The position numbers were made by a program, and so were the translations under genes. Shown one piece after another: positions 42,101 through 49,870 of a stretch of DNA of 64,000 nt. The notes under the pieces were generated by a model, which was not told the DNA's origin, made no database searches, and worked only from the letters and a program-made list of their open reading frames with translations. Location of the stretch: assembly GCA_036172665.1 (NCBI GenBank), contig CM069870.1, forward strand, positions 40,816,001 to 40,880,000. Reading direction: 5' to 3'. Source of the stretch: Prosopocoilus inquinatus. Taxonomy: Eukaryota > Arthropoda > Insecta > Coleoptera > Lucanidae. Each line of letters starts with the position of its first letter. Position 1 is the stretch's first letter.

Positions 42101-45100
42101 AAAATTGGTGTATCAGGTGTACTACGTGTGCAGCAGTATCCGAACCCGCGAAAAAGACTCGTGGAAAACTACACCCTTACAACGTTGGTGCTCCATTCGA
42201 GTGGTCATGGACATAGCTCGGGCATTTCCAGAAACCAATCGTGAAAATAAATACATCGTGGCAGTAACTGATTATTTCACCAAATGGCCAGAAAGTTATG
42301 CTTTGGTAAATCAAGAGTCAATAACGTTTCAATAGGACTTTATAGAGACATCTGGCTAGAGTTGTTTCGAAGAACCAACGGGACTGGGACGAACATCTTC
42401 CCCTTTTCCTGATGACGTAACATTCTGCAGAGGATGACGCTACTAGACGAACCCCATAGTGTCTTGTTTGGAAGAGAAATGCGTCTGCCTTGTGACTTAA
42501 AATTTGGGCAACCAGAAACGCGACTGGGGCTAGGTGAATACTCGCAAGTACTTGAACGCCGTTTAGTGAACACTCACGAATACGTGCGACGTAACATCAG
42601 TTTGGCGACAAGACAGAATGAAGACCCGCTGCGACCGACGGGCCAATGAAACAGGATTCCAAGAAGGGGACCAGGTGTGGTTATACAACCCCAGAAGTAT
42701 TCGTGGACTGTGCCCCAAACTGCAGACGTCTCGAGGTGGACCCTATCAAATAATTAAGAGGATCAATGATGTGGTATATAGGATACAAAAGCTACCCCAT
42801 GGGAAGATGAAAGTGATGATTTATTGGTTATCGATAATCACGTGATCAATGAAAACCAATAGCAGCAATCCCCAAAAACTCAATCTTCCAAGTAGGAAGA
42901 GCAGTTTAAAAGATTAAATTATGAAATTCGAATTTTTTGACAAACATGCCCGTAGCTGATGTAATACATTATTTTATCCGACACCTGTTTATTATGAAGT
43001 CATAATAGTGCCGATTTTTAATATATTATGAGGTCTATAAATCACTGGTGGAATTATGAACCCATAATTAAACTGTTATTCAAAATCGGCATTATTATGA
43101 CTTCATAATAAACAAGCGTTGGATAAAACAATGTGTTACACTCGTGCCTTAACAGCAAATAAGTCATAAGAAAAATTCCTTTCGTGACATATTTGCCTTA
43201 TAAGACACTTGTATAATAAATAGCTATTAATGGCTTGTGCACGATTGTCTGCAATTGATCAGCGCTAAAAGCAACGCAACGGTTAAGCAGGTTAAGCTAG
43301 TTAAGATTCTATATCGACACACGTCGTGTTCAGGTAGCGACAATAGGTTTGTTCGGGTTTAGCTACACTTACCATACCTTTGCAAATAGTGTACACTTTC
43401 GGTACTATTAGCGTTCGCATTTACGGATGTGACGTAACAGGCGGCTGTTCGCGTTTCAGGTGTATTACACTTTTCATACACCATTCATACACTTTCTACC
43501 CCAAGGTTTAGGCAGGTGTAACGAGTGTAAAGTCGTGATGTCGTATTCAGAGTGTTCAAATAAGGTTAACAAACTTCTTATTTCAAATTATATCTTTTCT
43601 CATTTAAATTTGATATTTTTAGCGAAGTTTATTGTACAGAGAGATTTATTAAATTATTTATTATCAAGGCTGTGGACAAAATAACCATAGAAAAACATAA
43701 CATCCTCAACATCCGCCATCTTTATGCACCAATACACTTTTGTGCATTCGCGTTTCAACGAGTACCTCGCAAAAATCTACATACACTTTCTGCACTTTCC
43801 AATAACTTTCCCTACACCCGAGTATTTTAAGTGCAGACGGATGCAAATAACCCGAACAAACCTATTAGTTATTTTTTCTATCTATCCTTGTCGCAGAATA
43901 ATCTCGTCTAGGGATAAAAAAACAGTCGGAAGTTTATTATCCTAAGACCGAGTTAAGTGAGCTGTCAAACTGTACAGAATCGTCAAGTCAACGGTCCGTC
44001 TAAACCCTCTGACCAATCAGCAATTGCGAAAAGTGATGACATGATTTGGTCTGACCACTTCGACCGTTCACTTACCGCAGCCAAAGTGTCGTTTCACAAA
44101 TGGCATTTTACTATGGCGGCGGAGAATAACATAACCTAATACATTTTTGACTAGACAGTCGTCAGTAAACTACTACCATAGTAGTAAACAGAATTCCCTG
44201 AAAGTGTTGATTTCCTTGTTGCTCTTGCAACATATGCATTTGTTATGTTTGTTACACAATGATCTCGGAATGGGAATGTGATGGCGTTACCTGAATACGT
44301 AAGTGTGTTGATTTAGTGACCTTAAAGTTAGCATATAAAATAGCGACATCTTACTATCGCTTTTTGACCTAACATTGCAGTAGGATAGACTGATAATTTT
44401 TACGGTCGCCGCACTTATTGAGACACACGGTATGTCTGTTGTCTTTGAAGGAATTAATAAACTAAAATCCAATGATACCATACCTTTAGAAAAAAACTTA
44501 AGAAAATTACGTTTTTCTTTTTTCCTTTTTTTGTAATTATTTAAAAAATTACAAATCATAATCTATCGTAGATAACTTTTCAAACAGATTATTGTTCAGC
44601 ACTAAAATACGCAACTTTGCCCCAATTTAACCGACTCCAAATCTGTTACCCTTTTCGAGATCCCAATGATGAACTTCGAATTTCTAACAGCGTGGATACT
44701 TCACAAAGTAAAAGAGACATGCTAACAGAGAGCTTTTCTTGGTTGATTTGATGCTTCTTTCTTACTGTTTAACAAATTTTATGCAAAAAAAAATTATTGT
44801 GTCATCATTAAAGTCCGGATTTATATGTGCTAAAAAAGTGGAAAATAAGTTTTTTTTATGCGATTAAAATGGATCAAAATATGGATATTATATGCGATAA
44901 AAATTTTATTTTACTTATACATACTTTAGAATAATAAAAACATAAATTGTTTCATATAAGTAATTTTAACACTTAACACTTAAATAGTAGGATTACAAAA
45001 TATAATCAACAGTTGATTTAAATTATTTGGGGTAAAATTTTGTCGTTTGTCTGTCAAAATATTTTTATAAGAGGAAAACGAACGCTCGACATCGCATGAA

Positions 45101-48100
45101 GTACTGGGCGCAAATTTCATGGATGCTACATCTTTGGGGTCCATGTCCAAATCCTCTTCACTTTGACCTTTTAAAACTAAACAGATTTTCCTCATTTTAT
45201 TGTAGTCAGGATTACGTAATAGAACCTTGTCTAATTTTGTCATTAACTTCTCTCCTATCTCCCTTGCAATTGATTTTACACTTCCAATTGCATCATCGAC
45301 CACTTCAAAAGAATCTAATAGAGCCGTCTGGGATGATTCCAACTTTTTAATGGTGGATATTAAAACCGAAAAATGAGTTTTAATGAGTTTTAATGAATGA
45401 ATTGATTCCCGATGTTTGTGTTCGACATGCATTCCTTACAAATTCTTAAAGCCGCTGAATTGGAATCATCCAATTCTAAGAAAATTTCCTTTAATTGTTT
45501 AAAGTTATCTGCGTAAAAATTTGCTGCTTCAAGCCACGTACCCCATCTCGTAATTATTGGTTCTGGTGGTAATGGCAGGTCAGCAGCTAATTCTTTATAG
45601 TGTTGTATACGCAATGGGGCTTTAAGAAACGCCTTTTTTCCGTTATTGATCAACTTATTTACTGTTGGGTATTCTAGTCGCACCAATTCAGCGAGCCTAT
45701 TCATTGCGTGAGCCATACAAGTGAAGTGCATCAGATTTGGGTAAAACACCTGTAAAGCCTGTCGTGCTTTTATCATGTAGGCTACTGCATCAGACACCAT
45801 TAGTAATATATTTTCCGATTTAACTTGATTAGGTGCATATAAAAGTGTCAAGCTGTCGTTAATAAAACGTGCGATCGTTGAATGATTTGTTTTTTCCAAA
45901 ACTGCACTATTTACCAAATAAGATATTGGTGCAACTGTGTTGCTTAATACTCCTGCTAACATATTTGCTACATAACGACCGCAGGCATCTGTCGTTTCAT
46001 CAACTACTATATAAATATTGTTGTCGCTAAGCTTCTCTCTTATTTTCTTCATCCGTTGCTGGTAGCGTATACTTAGATAGTTTTTCCGCAAAGTCGATTC
46101 ATTTGGAATATGACGATTGCAATATTTTTCCAAAAAAGTTCGAAAACTTGCTTGTTCAAGTTTATGCCAAGGAATGTTTGACTCTGCCATAGCACTGCAC
46201 AAGTCTAAAAAGAATTCATTTCCTGTGTCACTGCCCTGTGAGTTACTGGCTGTTGAAGAAATAAAAGACTGCTTAAAGTTAGACACACATCTTTTCTCCG
46301 ACTCCTTATGGAGGTTTGTAGCCAAATGTTGATCAATCTGGCACTTTTGGTCTGACGACACCTTAAAATATTGTCAAAATGAAAATGTGATTTTTAAGAG
46401 AATTTGTAAGGTATCTACCTATTTTGAGCATGCGTTGCAAAAAATATCTTTTCCATCTGTAGTTAGATGTTTAGATGCTTTAATCCATTTTTTCAATAGC
46501 TCGGATCGAGAGGATGCTACTTTCGGCATTTTGAAAAGATAAGCACTGAATTTATTTCGTCTTTAAATTAAATAAGAAAATAACTAATTCGCGTTGATAA
46601 ATACACTAGTCACTAGTCACACACATTCGCGGAGTTCTTATCTCAAACTGAAATGCAAAACATAAGTGCAAAATGCAAGTGCAAGTCGCTACAGATTCCC
46701 AGAAAATCACATTCCGGGAAATCGTAAAATAAAGTGGCCAGACGTTGAGGAGAATAAATTACTTCTTGGAAAAGCTGCAGACTTGAATATTGACCGTATA
46801 TGGAATTATAATGTTATTTATATCAATATATGGATAAAAAAATAAATATGCGCTAAAAGTCTAAAATATTAAGTTATATGCGAAATAAAACTACCATTTT
46901 TGGGCTTCTCTAATCGACAAACATATAAATACAAAACGCCAAGTTTAGGTATGTTAGCGTAAAAAACCTGTAAAAACTTATAAATCCGGTCTCTAGTCAT
47001 CATGTTAAGGCCATAATAAACAAACTGAATTTCATGTAATTTCCTATATTGGAAATTTAAACATTTACTGCAATGATAAGAAACTTCTAAAAGTTCCAAA
47101 TTTTTCATTTAAGAATTCATAGGCCTATTTATCGTTTTAATATAGGTTAAAATTTATGTACCTAAAAAATTCCAGAAATTTAAAGTGCTTTTCTAAACTT
47201 AAATTAAAATAAAAAATTGTAAGACTGTTTTAATTGTAACAGATGTCTCACGCCACATGTTAACTCTTCAAGAATTTTTATTTTCTCATGGTTTTAATAA
47301 AATTTAAGAAGCGATAAATTAAACAAAATTTAGAATTTTCCAATATGCCACTGGGTTTCTTAGGACTTCTGGTTTCACCAGAAGTGGTGTCAAATGTCTT
47401 ATTTTAAACGAAAAAAAAAAAAAAACTCTTGTTTTTTAGTCTCGAAAGCTATAATCATGTATTTTTGTTCTAATGTGAAAAATTAACTGCTTACATTGTA
47501 TTTTAATTTTTAATATTTTTATAGCAATTGATATTTTTATTGGGTTTAATTCATTTATTCAAATAGAACCTCTTGTGTTAAAAATTAAAATACAATCAAA
47601 GCAATGATATTTTTAGATTAGTATGAAAATACACATTTCGTAGCTTACAATTCAAAAAAAAATTTGTTTTCATCATTATGGATAACAAAATTACCAAATA
47701 ATACCAAATATTCCATTTAAAACAAAAAAGTTGACTTCAATTCCAAAGAACTGGAAGACCTATGGTGCCCAGTAGTATTTTCGAAGACTTAAATTGTTGT
47801 TTATCGTTTCCAAATTTTATGTAATTTGGTGAAGTAAAACTTCTGGAAAGGAGAACACAAAGCGTGGGACATCCGTTATGTCTAAGAATTTTCAAAGCAT
47901 ACCTTAAATTTACAATCTTCAGCTATTAAACTAGAAATGTCATCATCTACAGGTGTCAACAAGGCTTTATTTGCAACTATGAGCTCATTGAGTTTAGCAC
48001 GTTCGGCATCATTTAATTCCCTTGAATTCCCATGGTAATGTGCTATCGATGTGTAAGCTTCATATTCTAATTTGATTGCCTCACACAATATTGATTCTAT

Positions 48101-48928
48101 TGAGTTTGCGGCTATAGGTATTCTGTAATATAAGCAATGTTTCTGCATTAGTTTTTAAAAACTTGTAGATTACCTTTCTACTTCCTCGAGGACGTCTTTA
48201 GCAGTGTCTTTATCTGTTCTTATTTGTCCATTGTAATTACTGTTATTGTTACAATTAACGTCATTATTATTGAGCATCACAGGAATAGGACTAGTTGGGT
48301 TTTCTCCATTAACTAAACTACCATTTGGAGTTGGATTTAACATGGTTCGTATCATGGAATCTTCTAGTGGTGAGTTATTTGAAGCATCTGATGAATCAGG
48401 TATGTTACATTGAATTCCATTATCTGTTTCATTTTCCACTACATCTGAATTAGTAAAATTTATGACAATACCATTGGTATTCTCCTTGGTAACTTGCATT
48501 TGATCTGTAGGGCTGTATAAATCGCCATAATCTGAAGTGTTATATTCTTGTGAATCATCGTCCAGCAAAACCTCACGTTTTATTTTTTTAAAACCTTGTT
48601 TAAATCCATTACCATTGCAAGCACGTTTCCTTGCCCTATTTTCTTCAATCTTCTGTCTTTTTAATACTTTGTCCTGCTCTGACATAATGTAGTCTTTTCT
48701 CATGCCTATAACGAAACATTTATCCAATCTACATTTTTGGCAGAACCTTCGGGTGACTGTTGTTATTTCACATTGGCCATTAAATGGGCATCGGAAATCC
48801 TTCTTTGCTAAAGCGTTCCTCCTGAAGAAGGCTTTGCAACTTTCACAAGTCACAGCATTAAAATTATAACCCAATGCTTTGTCACCACACACACCACATA
48901 CTTTTAAATCTATCTTACCGTCCATCAT
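26920..48928 (-). CDS. Hr96: Nuclear hormone receptor Hr96 (NR1J), five coding exons
   Basis: A ligand-responsive nuclear transcription factor of the arthropod Hr96 / nematode DAF-12 / vertebrate VDR-PXR group. In insects it is associated with xenobiotic response and lipid homeostasis (family knowledge). Exons on the minus strand: 48928-48174, 48122-47903, 35633-35415, 34759-34547, 27117-26920. They sum to 1605 bp, exactly 535 codons with TAA. All junctions have GT/AG; introns are 51 bp, 12.3 kb, 655 bp and 7.4 kb. The DNA-binding domain is at residues 11-76 with P-box [10 protein letters not shown], diagnostic of this subfamily. The ligand-binding domain spans exons 2-5 and ends in a helix-12-like [11 protein letters not shown]. 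No stop or frameshift was seen. Exon edges are my reading of splice signals. Confidence 0.95.
27590..28840 (+). pseudogene. Tc1-like transposase relic
   Basis: The left end near 27592 (CACTGCTCCAATAAATTAACGC) looks like a Tc1-type TIR after TA. Coding fragments in shifted frames follow: a helix-turn-helix region at about 27880-28060 ([18 protein letters not shown] with RRPRRGG), the catalytic-domain piece at 28201-28413 with [14 protein letters not shown] and YQRPNERYA (first Asp), QDNVRRQRV near 28590 (second Asp), then RTLDLSLSQ and a WLVEIWK-like tail near 28790. Several frameshifts and stops make it inactive. It lies antisense in Hr96 intron 4, and its 3' end is cut by a palindromic element. 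Confidence 0.85.
28848..29032. mobile_element. ACCGGGTGTCCC-family element, left end only
   Basis: Begins CCGGGTGTCCCGCGCCATG after TATA, continues through CACCCTTCTAGAA and the ACTTCCGG/CCGGAAGT palindrome, then stops in a (TA)n run. It is inserted at the 3' end of the Tc1 relic. Confidence 0.75.
29033..30060. other. Intronic DNA without recognisable features
   Basis: AT-rich sequence in Hr96 intron 4. A 77-codon open frame at 29843-30076 runs into the neighbouring foldback element and resembles no family I know. I see nothing supportable here. Confidence 0.4.
30061..32561. mobile_element. 2.5-kb foldback element with 158-bp repeats in opposing arms
   Basis: The outer TIRs start ACCGATGAGAAGTTAGCAAT at 30061 and end with the inverse at 32561. 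The arms match for about 350 bp before repeats begin. The left arm carries three repeats in one orientation (GTTTTAGCCGGTTG at about 30355, 30530 and 30687). From about 30790 to 32265 ten repeats run the other way, the CGGCTAAAAC motif falling at 30810, 30968, 31126, 31284, 31442, 31614, 31772, 31930, 32088 and 32260. Spacing is 158 bp, or 172 bp where a GCTCCGAGCGCC variant occurs. No ORF. The structure resembles Drosophila FB elements. I could not settle the target duplication. Confidence 0.85.
32674..33747. mobile_element. Complete ACCGGGTGTCCC-family palindromic element
   Basis: A 1.07-kb near-perfect palindrome: left end CCGGGTGTCCCGCGCC, right end GGCGCGGGACACCCGG, with TATA on both sides. 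The arms meet around 33205. Inner palindromes include ACTTCCGGTTTCGCCGGAAGT. It carries no protein. The TA-rich target fits a Tc1/mariner-type non-autonomous element, though this is inference. It is the reference copy for the family in this window. Confidence 0.85.
33748..34406. mobile_element. ACCGGGTGTCCC-family element, left-truncated, abutting the previous copy
   Basis: Starts directly at the TATA shared with the preceding element, inside the arm (TTTTTACATATTTGAAATTTACGG). It has a deletion at the centre near 33930 and ends with the canonical GGGACACCCGG followed by TATA. Confidence 0.75.
34412..34546. other. Hr96 intron 4, 5' end
   Basis: Short single-copy-looking intron sequence between the last palindromic element and the exon 4 donor; nothing further seen. 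Intron 3 (34760-35414) is likewise plain AT-rich DNA. Confidence 0.5.
34547..34759 (-). CDS. Hr96: Hr96 exon 4: ligand-binding domain, helices 6-9 region
   Basis: 71 codons after acceptor TTTTAG, from [16 protein letters not shown] to [12 protein letters not shown], including [20 protein letters not shown] and [12 protein letters not shown], strongly typical of Hr96. Donor GTACTT, phase 0. Confidence 0.92.
35415..35633 (-). CDS. Hr96: Hr96 exon 3: ligand-binding-domain core
   Basis: 73 codons in phase 0 after acceptor TTCTAG. It encodes the nuclear-receptor signature region [20 protein letters not shown] followed by [16 protein letters not shown], corresponding to helices 3-5. Donor GTAAGA. 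It is 12.3 kb from exon 2, the intervening intron being largely transposons. Confidence 0.92.
36052..36905 (+). pseudogene. Second Tc1/mariner-type transposase relic
   Basis: Fragments in plus frames: an N-terminal helix-turn-helix piece from ATG 36052 ([20 protein letters not shown]), a linker with [17 protein letters not shown] near 36350, the first catalytic region [14 protein letters not shown] near 36480-36525 followed at once by TAG, then [12 protein letters not shown] and IIFWGDLSW. The last region, [18 protein letters not shown] near 36830-36895, matches the third-acidic-residue block of DD34D/E transposases. Stops and shifts make it inactive. It is antisense in Hr96 intron 2. Its TIRs were not found. 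Confidence 0.8.
36906..37768. other. Intronic DNA that probably includes the 5' LTR of the adjoining Gypsy element
   Basis: The 37236-37768 stretch ends TTCGTAACA just before a primer-binding-site-like motif and so probably holds the LTR. A possible start is TGTATGTAACCC at 37236. No second copy exists in the window, so the LTR limits cannot be fixed. Confidence 0.35.
37905..39234 (+). pseudogene. Gypsy gag remnant with zinc knuckle
   Basis: From 37905 a Lys/Glu-rich coiled-coil is encoded by near-identical 30-bp repeats ([11 protein letters not shown] type). After a frame change the 284-codon frame 38065-38919 covers more coiled-coil and the capsid-like domain ([20 protein letters not shown] ... 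MRFGD). A TGA at 38917-38919 interrupts it. The same frame then continues to a CX2CX4HX4C knuckle at 38989-39030 ([14 protein letters not shown]) and a basic tail that stops at 39234. Confidence 0.85.
39195..39890 (+). pseudogene. Gypsy protease region, catalytic Asp lost
   Basis: In a frame shifted from gag, the retropepsin active-site loop reads YTGANVSII at about 39210-39236 where the family has DTGA; codon 39210-39212 is TAT. Downstream frames 39353-39556 ([20 protein letters not shown]) and 39665-39889 carry the rest of the protease and linker. The Asp-to-Tyr change and the shifts make it non-functional. Confidence 0.75.
39890..40375. mobile_element. Non-coding insert within the Gypsy pol
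   Basis: About 490 bp without similarity to pol separates the protease linker from the reverse transcriptase. It begins near AAGGTGAAAATAAATAAAAACAG and ends near TTCACCTGAATTTTGCGTGTC, so its edges are roughly inverted (GGTGAAAA/TTTTCACC). It contains a smaller nested MITE. The class is unknown. Confidence 0.5.
39988..40096. mobile_element. PIF/Harbinger-like MITE with TAA target duplication
   Basis: A 109-bp element with TIR-like ends GGGCCGGTTGCTCAG and CTGAGAAACCCGGTC, flanked by TAA at 39985-39987 and 40097-40099. Its style matches the TTA-flanked GGGCC element in the satellite, but the sequence differs. Confidence 0.55.
40480..41795 (+). pseudogene. Gypsy reverse transcriptase and RNase H remnant
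   Basis: RT motifs are readable in several frames: [20 protein letters not shown] near 40570, PLPRIDDTI with [19 protein letters not shown] at about 40680-40790, [17 protein letters not shown] to 40890, and the catalytic YLDD at 40917-40928 after a frame change. The frame 40929-41414 continues through [11 protein letters not shown] and [16 protein letters not shown] into RNase H. There [10 protein letters not shown] shows the expected Asp, and 41490-41792 carries the rest ([22 protein letters not shown]). Frame changes lie near 40660, 40915, 41414 and 41480. Confidence 0.88.
41950..42845 (+). pseudogene. Gypsy integrase remnant
   Basis: The zinc-binding H2C2 region is at about 41995-42135 ([27 protein letters not shown]). 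The catalytic core follows in two frames: [20 protein letters not shown] and [14 protein letters not shown] supply the two Asp of the DDE triad at about 42208-42300. The stretch to 42430, where the Glu should lie, is degraded. The C-terminal part ([46 protein letters not shown]) extends to about 42845. Confidence 0.85.
42959..43141. mobile_element. Palindromic MITE truncating the Gypsy 3' end
   Basis: A 183-bp element with imperfect arms of about 58 bp (GTAATACATTATTTTATCCG outward; CATAATAGTGCCGATTTT inward). It has no coding capacity and sits where the 3' LTR of the Gypsy element would be expected. Confidence 0.65.
43343..43866. mobile_element. 0.5-kb TIR element (AATAGGTTTGTTCGGGTT)
   Basis: The ends are AATAGGTTTGTTCGGGTTTA and the inverse TAACCCGAACAAACCTATT. 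The interior has repeated TACACTTT and GTGCATTCGCGTTT-like words but no ORF of note. Non-autonomous; superfamily unknown. Confidence 0.6.
43867..44979. other. Intronic DNA without assigned features
   Basis: AT-rich intron 2 sequence between the TIR element and the hAT relic. The last few hundred bases are probably the non-coding 3' part of the hAT element, but I could not find its TIR. Confidence 0.35.
44980..46529 (-). pseudogene. hAT-family transposase with BED finger, broken
   Basis: Likely native start ATG 46529-46527 with a BED-type finger start (IFCNACSK near 46440). A TAG and a GTAGAT donor follow, then a roughly 70-bp intron-like gap to [19 protein letters not shown]. The frame 46361-45390 holds the RNase H-like core: [20 protein letters not shown] (Asp), [31 protein letters not shown] and [15 protein letters not shown] shift at 45380-45430 moves to the frame 45432-44980, with the hAT dimerisation motif [20 protein letters not shown] near the end. 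The two visible lesions make it inactive. Same strand as Hr96. Confidence 0.88.
46530..47238. other. Intronic DNA 5' of the hAT relic
   Basis: No clear TIR or 8-bp target duplication found. AT-rich words shared with 44830-44900 (TATGCGATAAAA / TATGCGCTAAAA) may be subterminal repeats of the hAT element, but this is weak. Confidence 0.3.
47240..47877. mobile_element. Old, diverged ACCGGGTGTCCC-family copy next to Hr96 exon 2
   Basis: The ends read ACAGATGTCTCACGCCACATG and GCGTGGGACATCCGTTA, diverged from the family termini. Inner landmarks survive: TTAGGACTTCTGGTTTCACC, TAATATTTTTATAG and AAACTTCTGGAAAGGAGAAC. It ends about 25 bp from the exon 2 splice donor. Confidence 0.7.
47903..48122 (-). 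CDS. Hr96: Hr96 exon 2: start of the ligand-binding domain
   Basis: Enters after TATATTACAG and encodes [20 protein letters not shown] through [11 protein letters not shown], typical of the N-terminal part of the Hr96 ligand-binding domain. It leaves at AAG before GTATGC in phase 0. The 51-bp intron ahead of it is near the lower limit for insects. An alternative acceptor, AATGCAG, 20 bp further upstream would make a 31-bp intron and is less likely. Confidence 0.9.
48174..48928 (-). CDS. Hr96: Hr96 exon 1: DNA-binding domain and hinge
   Basis: Starts with two adjacent ATGs (48928 and 48925). Zinc-finger cysteines are at residues 11, 14, 28 and 31 and at 47, 53, 63 and 66, with the [10 protein letters not shown] second-finger motif. 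Residues 78-105 are a basic extension ([14 protein letters not shown]), likely a nuclear localisation and DNA-contact region. Residues 110-250 are an acidic, Asn/Ser-rich hinge without known domains. It ends AAAG before donor GTAATC, phase 2. Confidence 0.95.
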
Positions 48929-49866
48929 TTCTTATTGTTTATTTTTGATGTATGTATTGATGAACCTTCATTGTTCCTTGTATAATAATTGTTTAAATTA
49001 TTAAATTGATATTTGACTAATTGAAATTTGAGGAATTTGGGTTAGATTTCGTGAATTAGTTTCAACAACACACCTTACACTTAACAATAACACTTAATTT
49101 ATATAAATTTTTGCCACAATCTCATGTTGTATCTATCAATTGATAAGGAGCAATCGTTGCTCCGCATTTATAAATATATCATCGGATGATTACAACTTTT
49201 TTGTACAAATTCCTATTAGCGACGCTGTATAAGGCTCAATCAATGGTCGCGTTCAGGCAGCCACAGCGCTGAAGCGGTTTTATAAAGCGGAAGCCTAAAC
49301 GATGTGCGTATGAGCGTTCTCTAAACGCGCCCTATGTCATTACTAGCAGCACTTTCCTGAAGCGGCCGCCATTCATTCATCAAACGTGGTATTTTTACGT
49401 TACAGTCCAGCGCTGCATTAAGCACAATAAATTCATAACCTCCACAACAGAACTTCGGTTCACGTAATTTAAAGCGCTACAGCCTTGCGCTATGCTGCAA
49501 ATAACTTTCTACGACTTACAGTTTTTCGAGTAGTTGGAACAAAGCTACTAATAAAGCACACAAGCAGTATTTATACGGCCGGTTGCATTCTCAGTTTAGA
49601 GCCATACTTCCGTTCCAAACACGGGGTGGTATAATAGAGTAATAAAAATCCTCATTTTAGTTTAGCGTCCGAGCACCAAAGCGCTACTAGCAACCCGCGA
49701 AAAATTAATTTGAATTGTTTTTCAATTTAAACTGTTCGGCTGATGTTCGGTTCGCTGATCGAGTTAGGACGTGGAATGCGGATGGTGATGACTCATTCTT
49801 TGTTTACAGAGTTGTGTGTGGTGGTTGCACGTGTTCGTCTTACTGAATTCAGTTACGATATTATTA
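48929..49866. other. 5' flank of Hr96
   Basis: Contains the Hr96 5' untranslated region and promoter if transcription starts locally. I see a minus-strand TATATTTATAAATG near 49165-49180 and a GGAGCAA/TTGCTCC palindrome at about 49146-49162, but no convincing core promoter. From 49200 to 49740 the base composition is noticeably more GC-rich. Confidence 0.4.
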
Positions 49867-49870
49867 GTAT

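Larger units (their letters stand above)
37769..42958 (+). mobile_element. Broken Ty3/Gypsy LTR retrotransposon in Hr96 intron 2
   Basis: A 5.1-kb internal region, in order: primer-binding-site-like TTGGTGTCAGAAGCGG at 37771, gag, zinc knuckle, protease, reverse transcriptase, RNase H, integrase. The order RT-RH-IN places it in Ty3/Gypsy (Metaviridae). There are many frameshifts and stops, a roughly 490-bp non-coding insert at about 39890-40375, and no recognisable 3' LTR: a palindromic element begins at 42959. It has no envelope gene and cannot be autonomous. It is antisense to Hr96. Confidence 0.9.

Noticed and set aside
44287..44559. 90-codon minus-strand open frame as a gene
   Set aside because: Lys/Ser-rich translation of AT-rich intron DNA without any motif.
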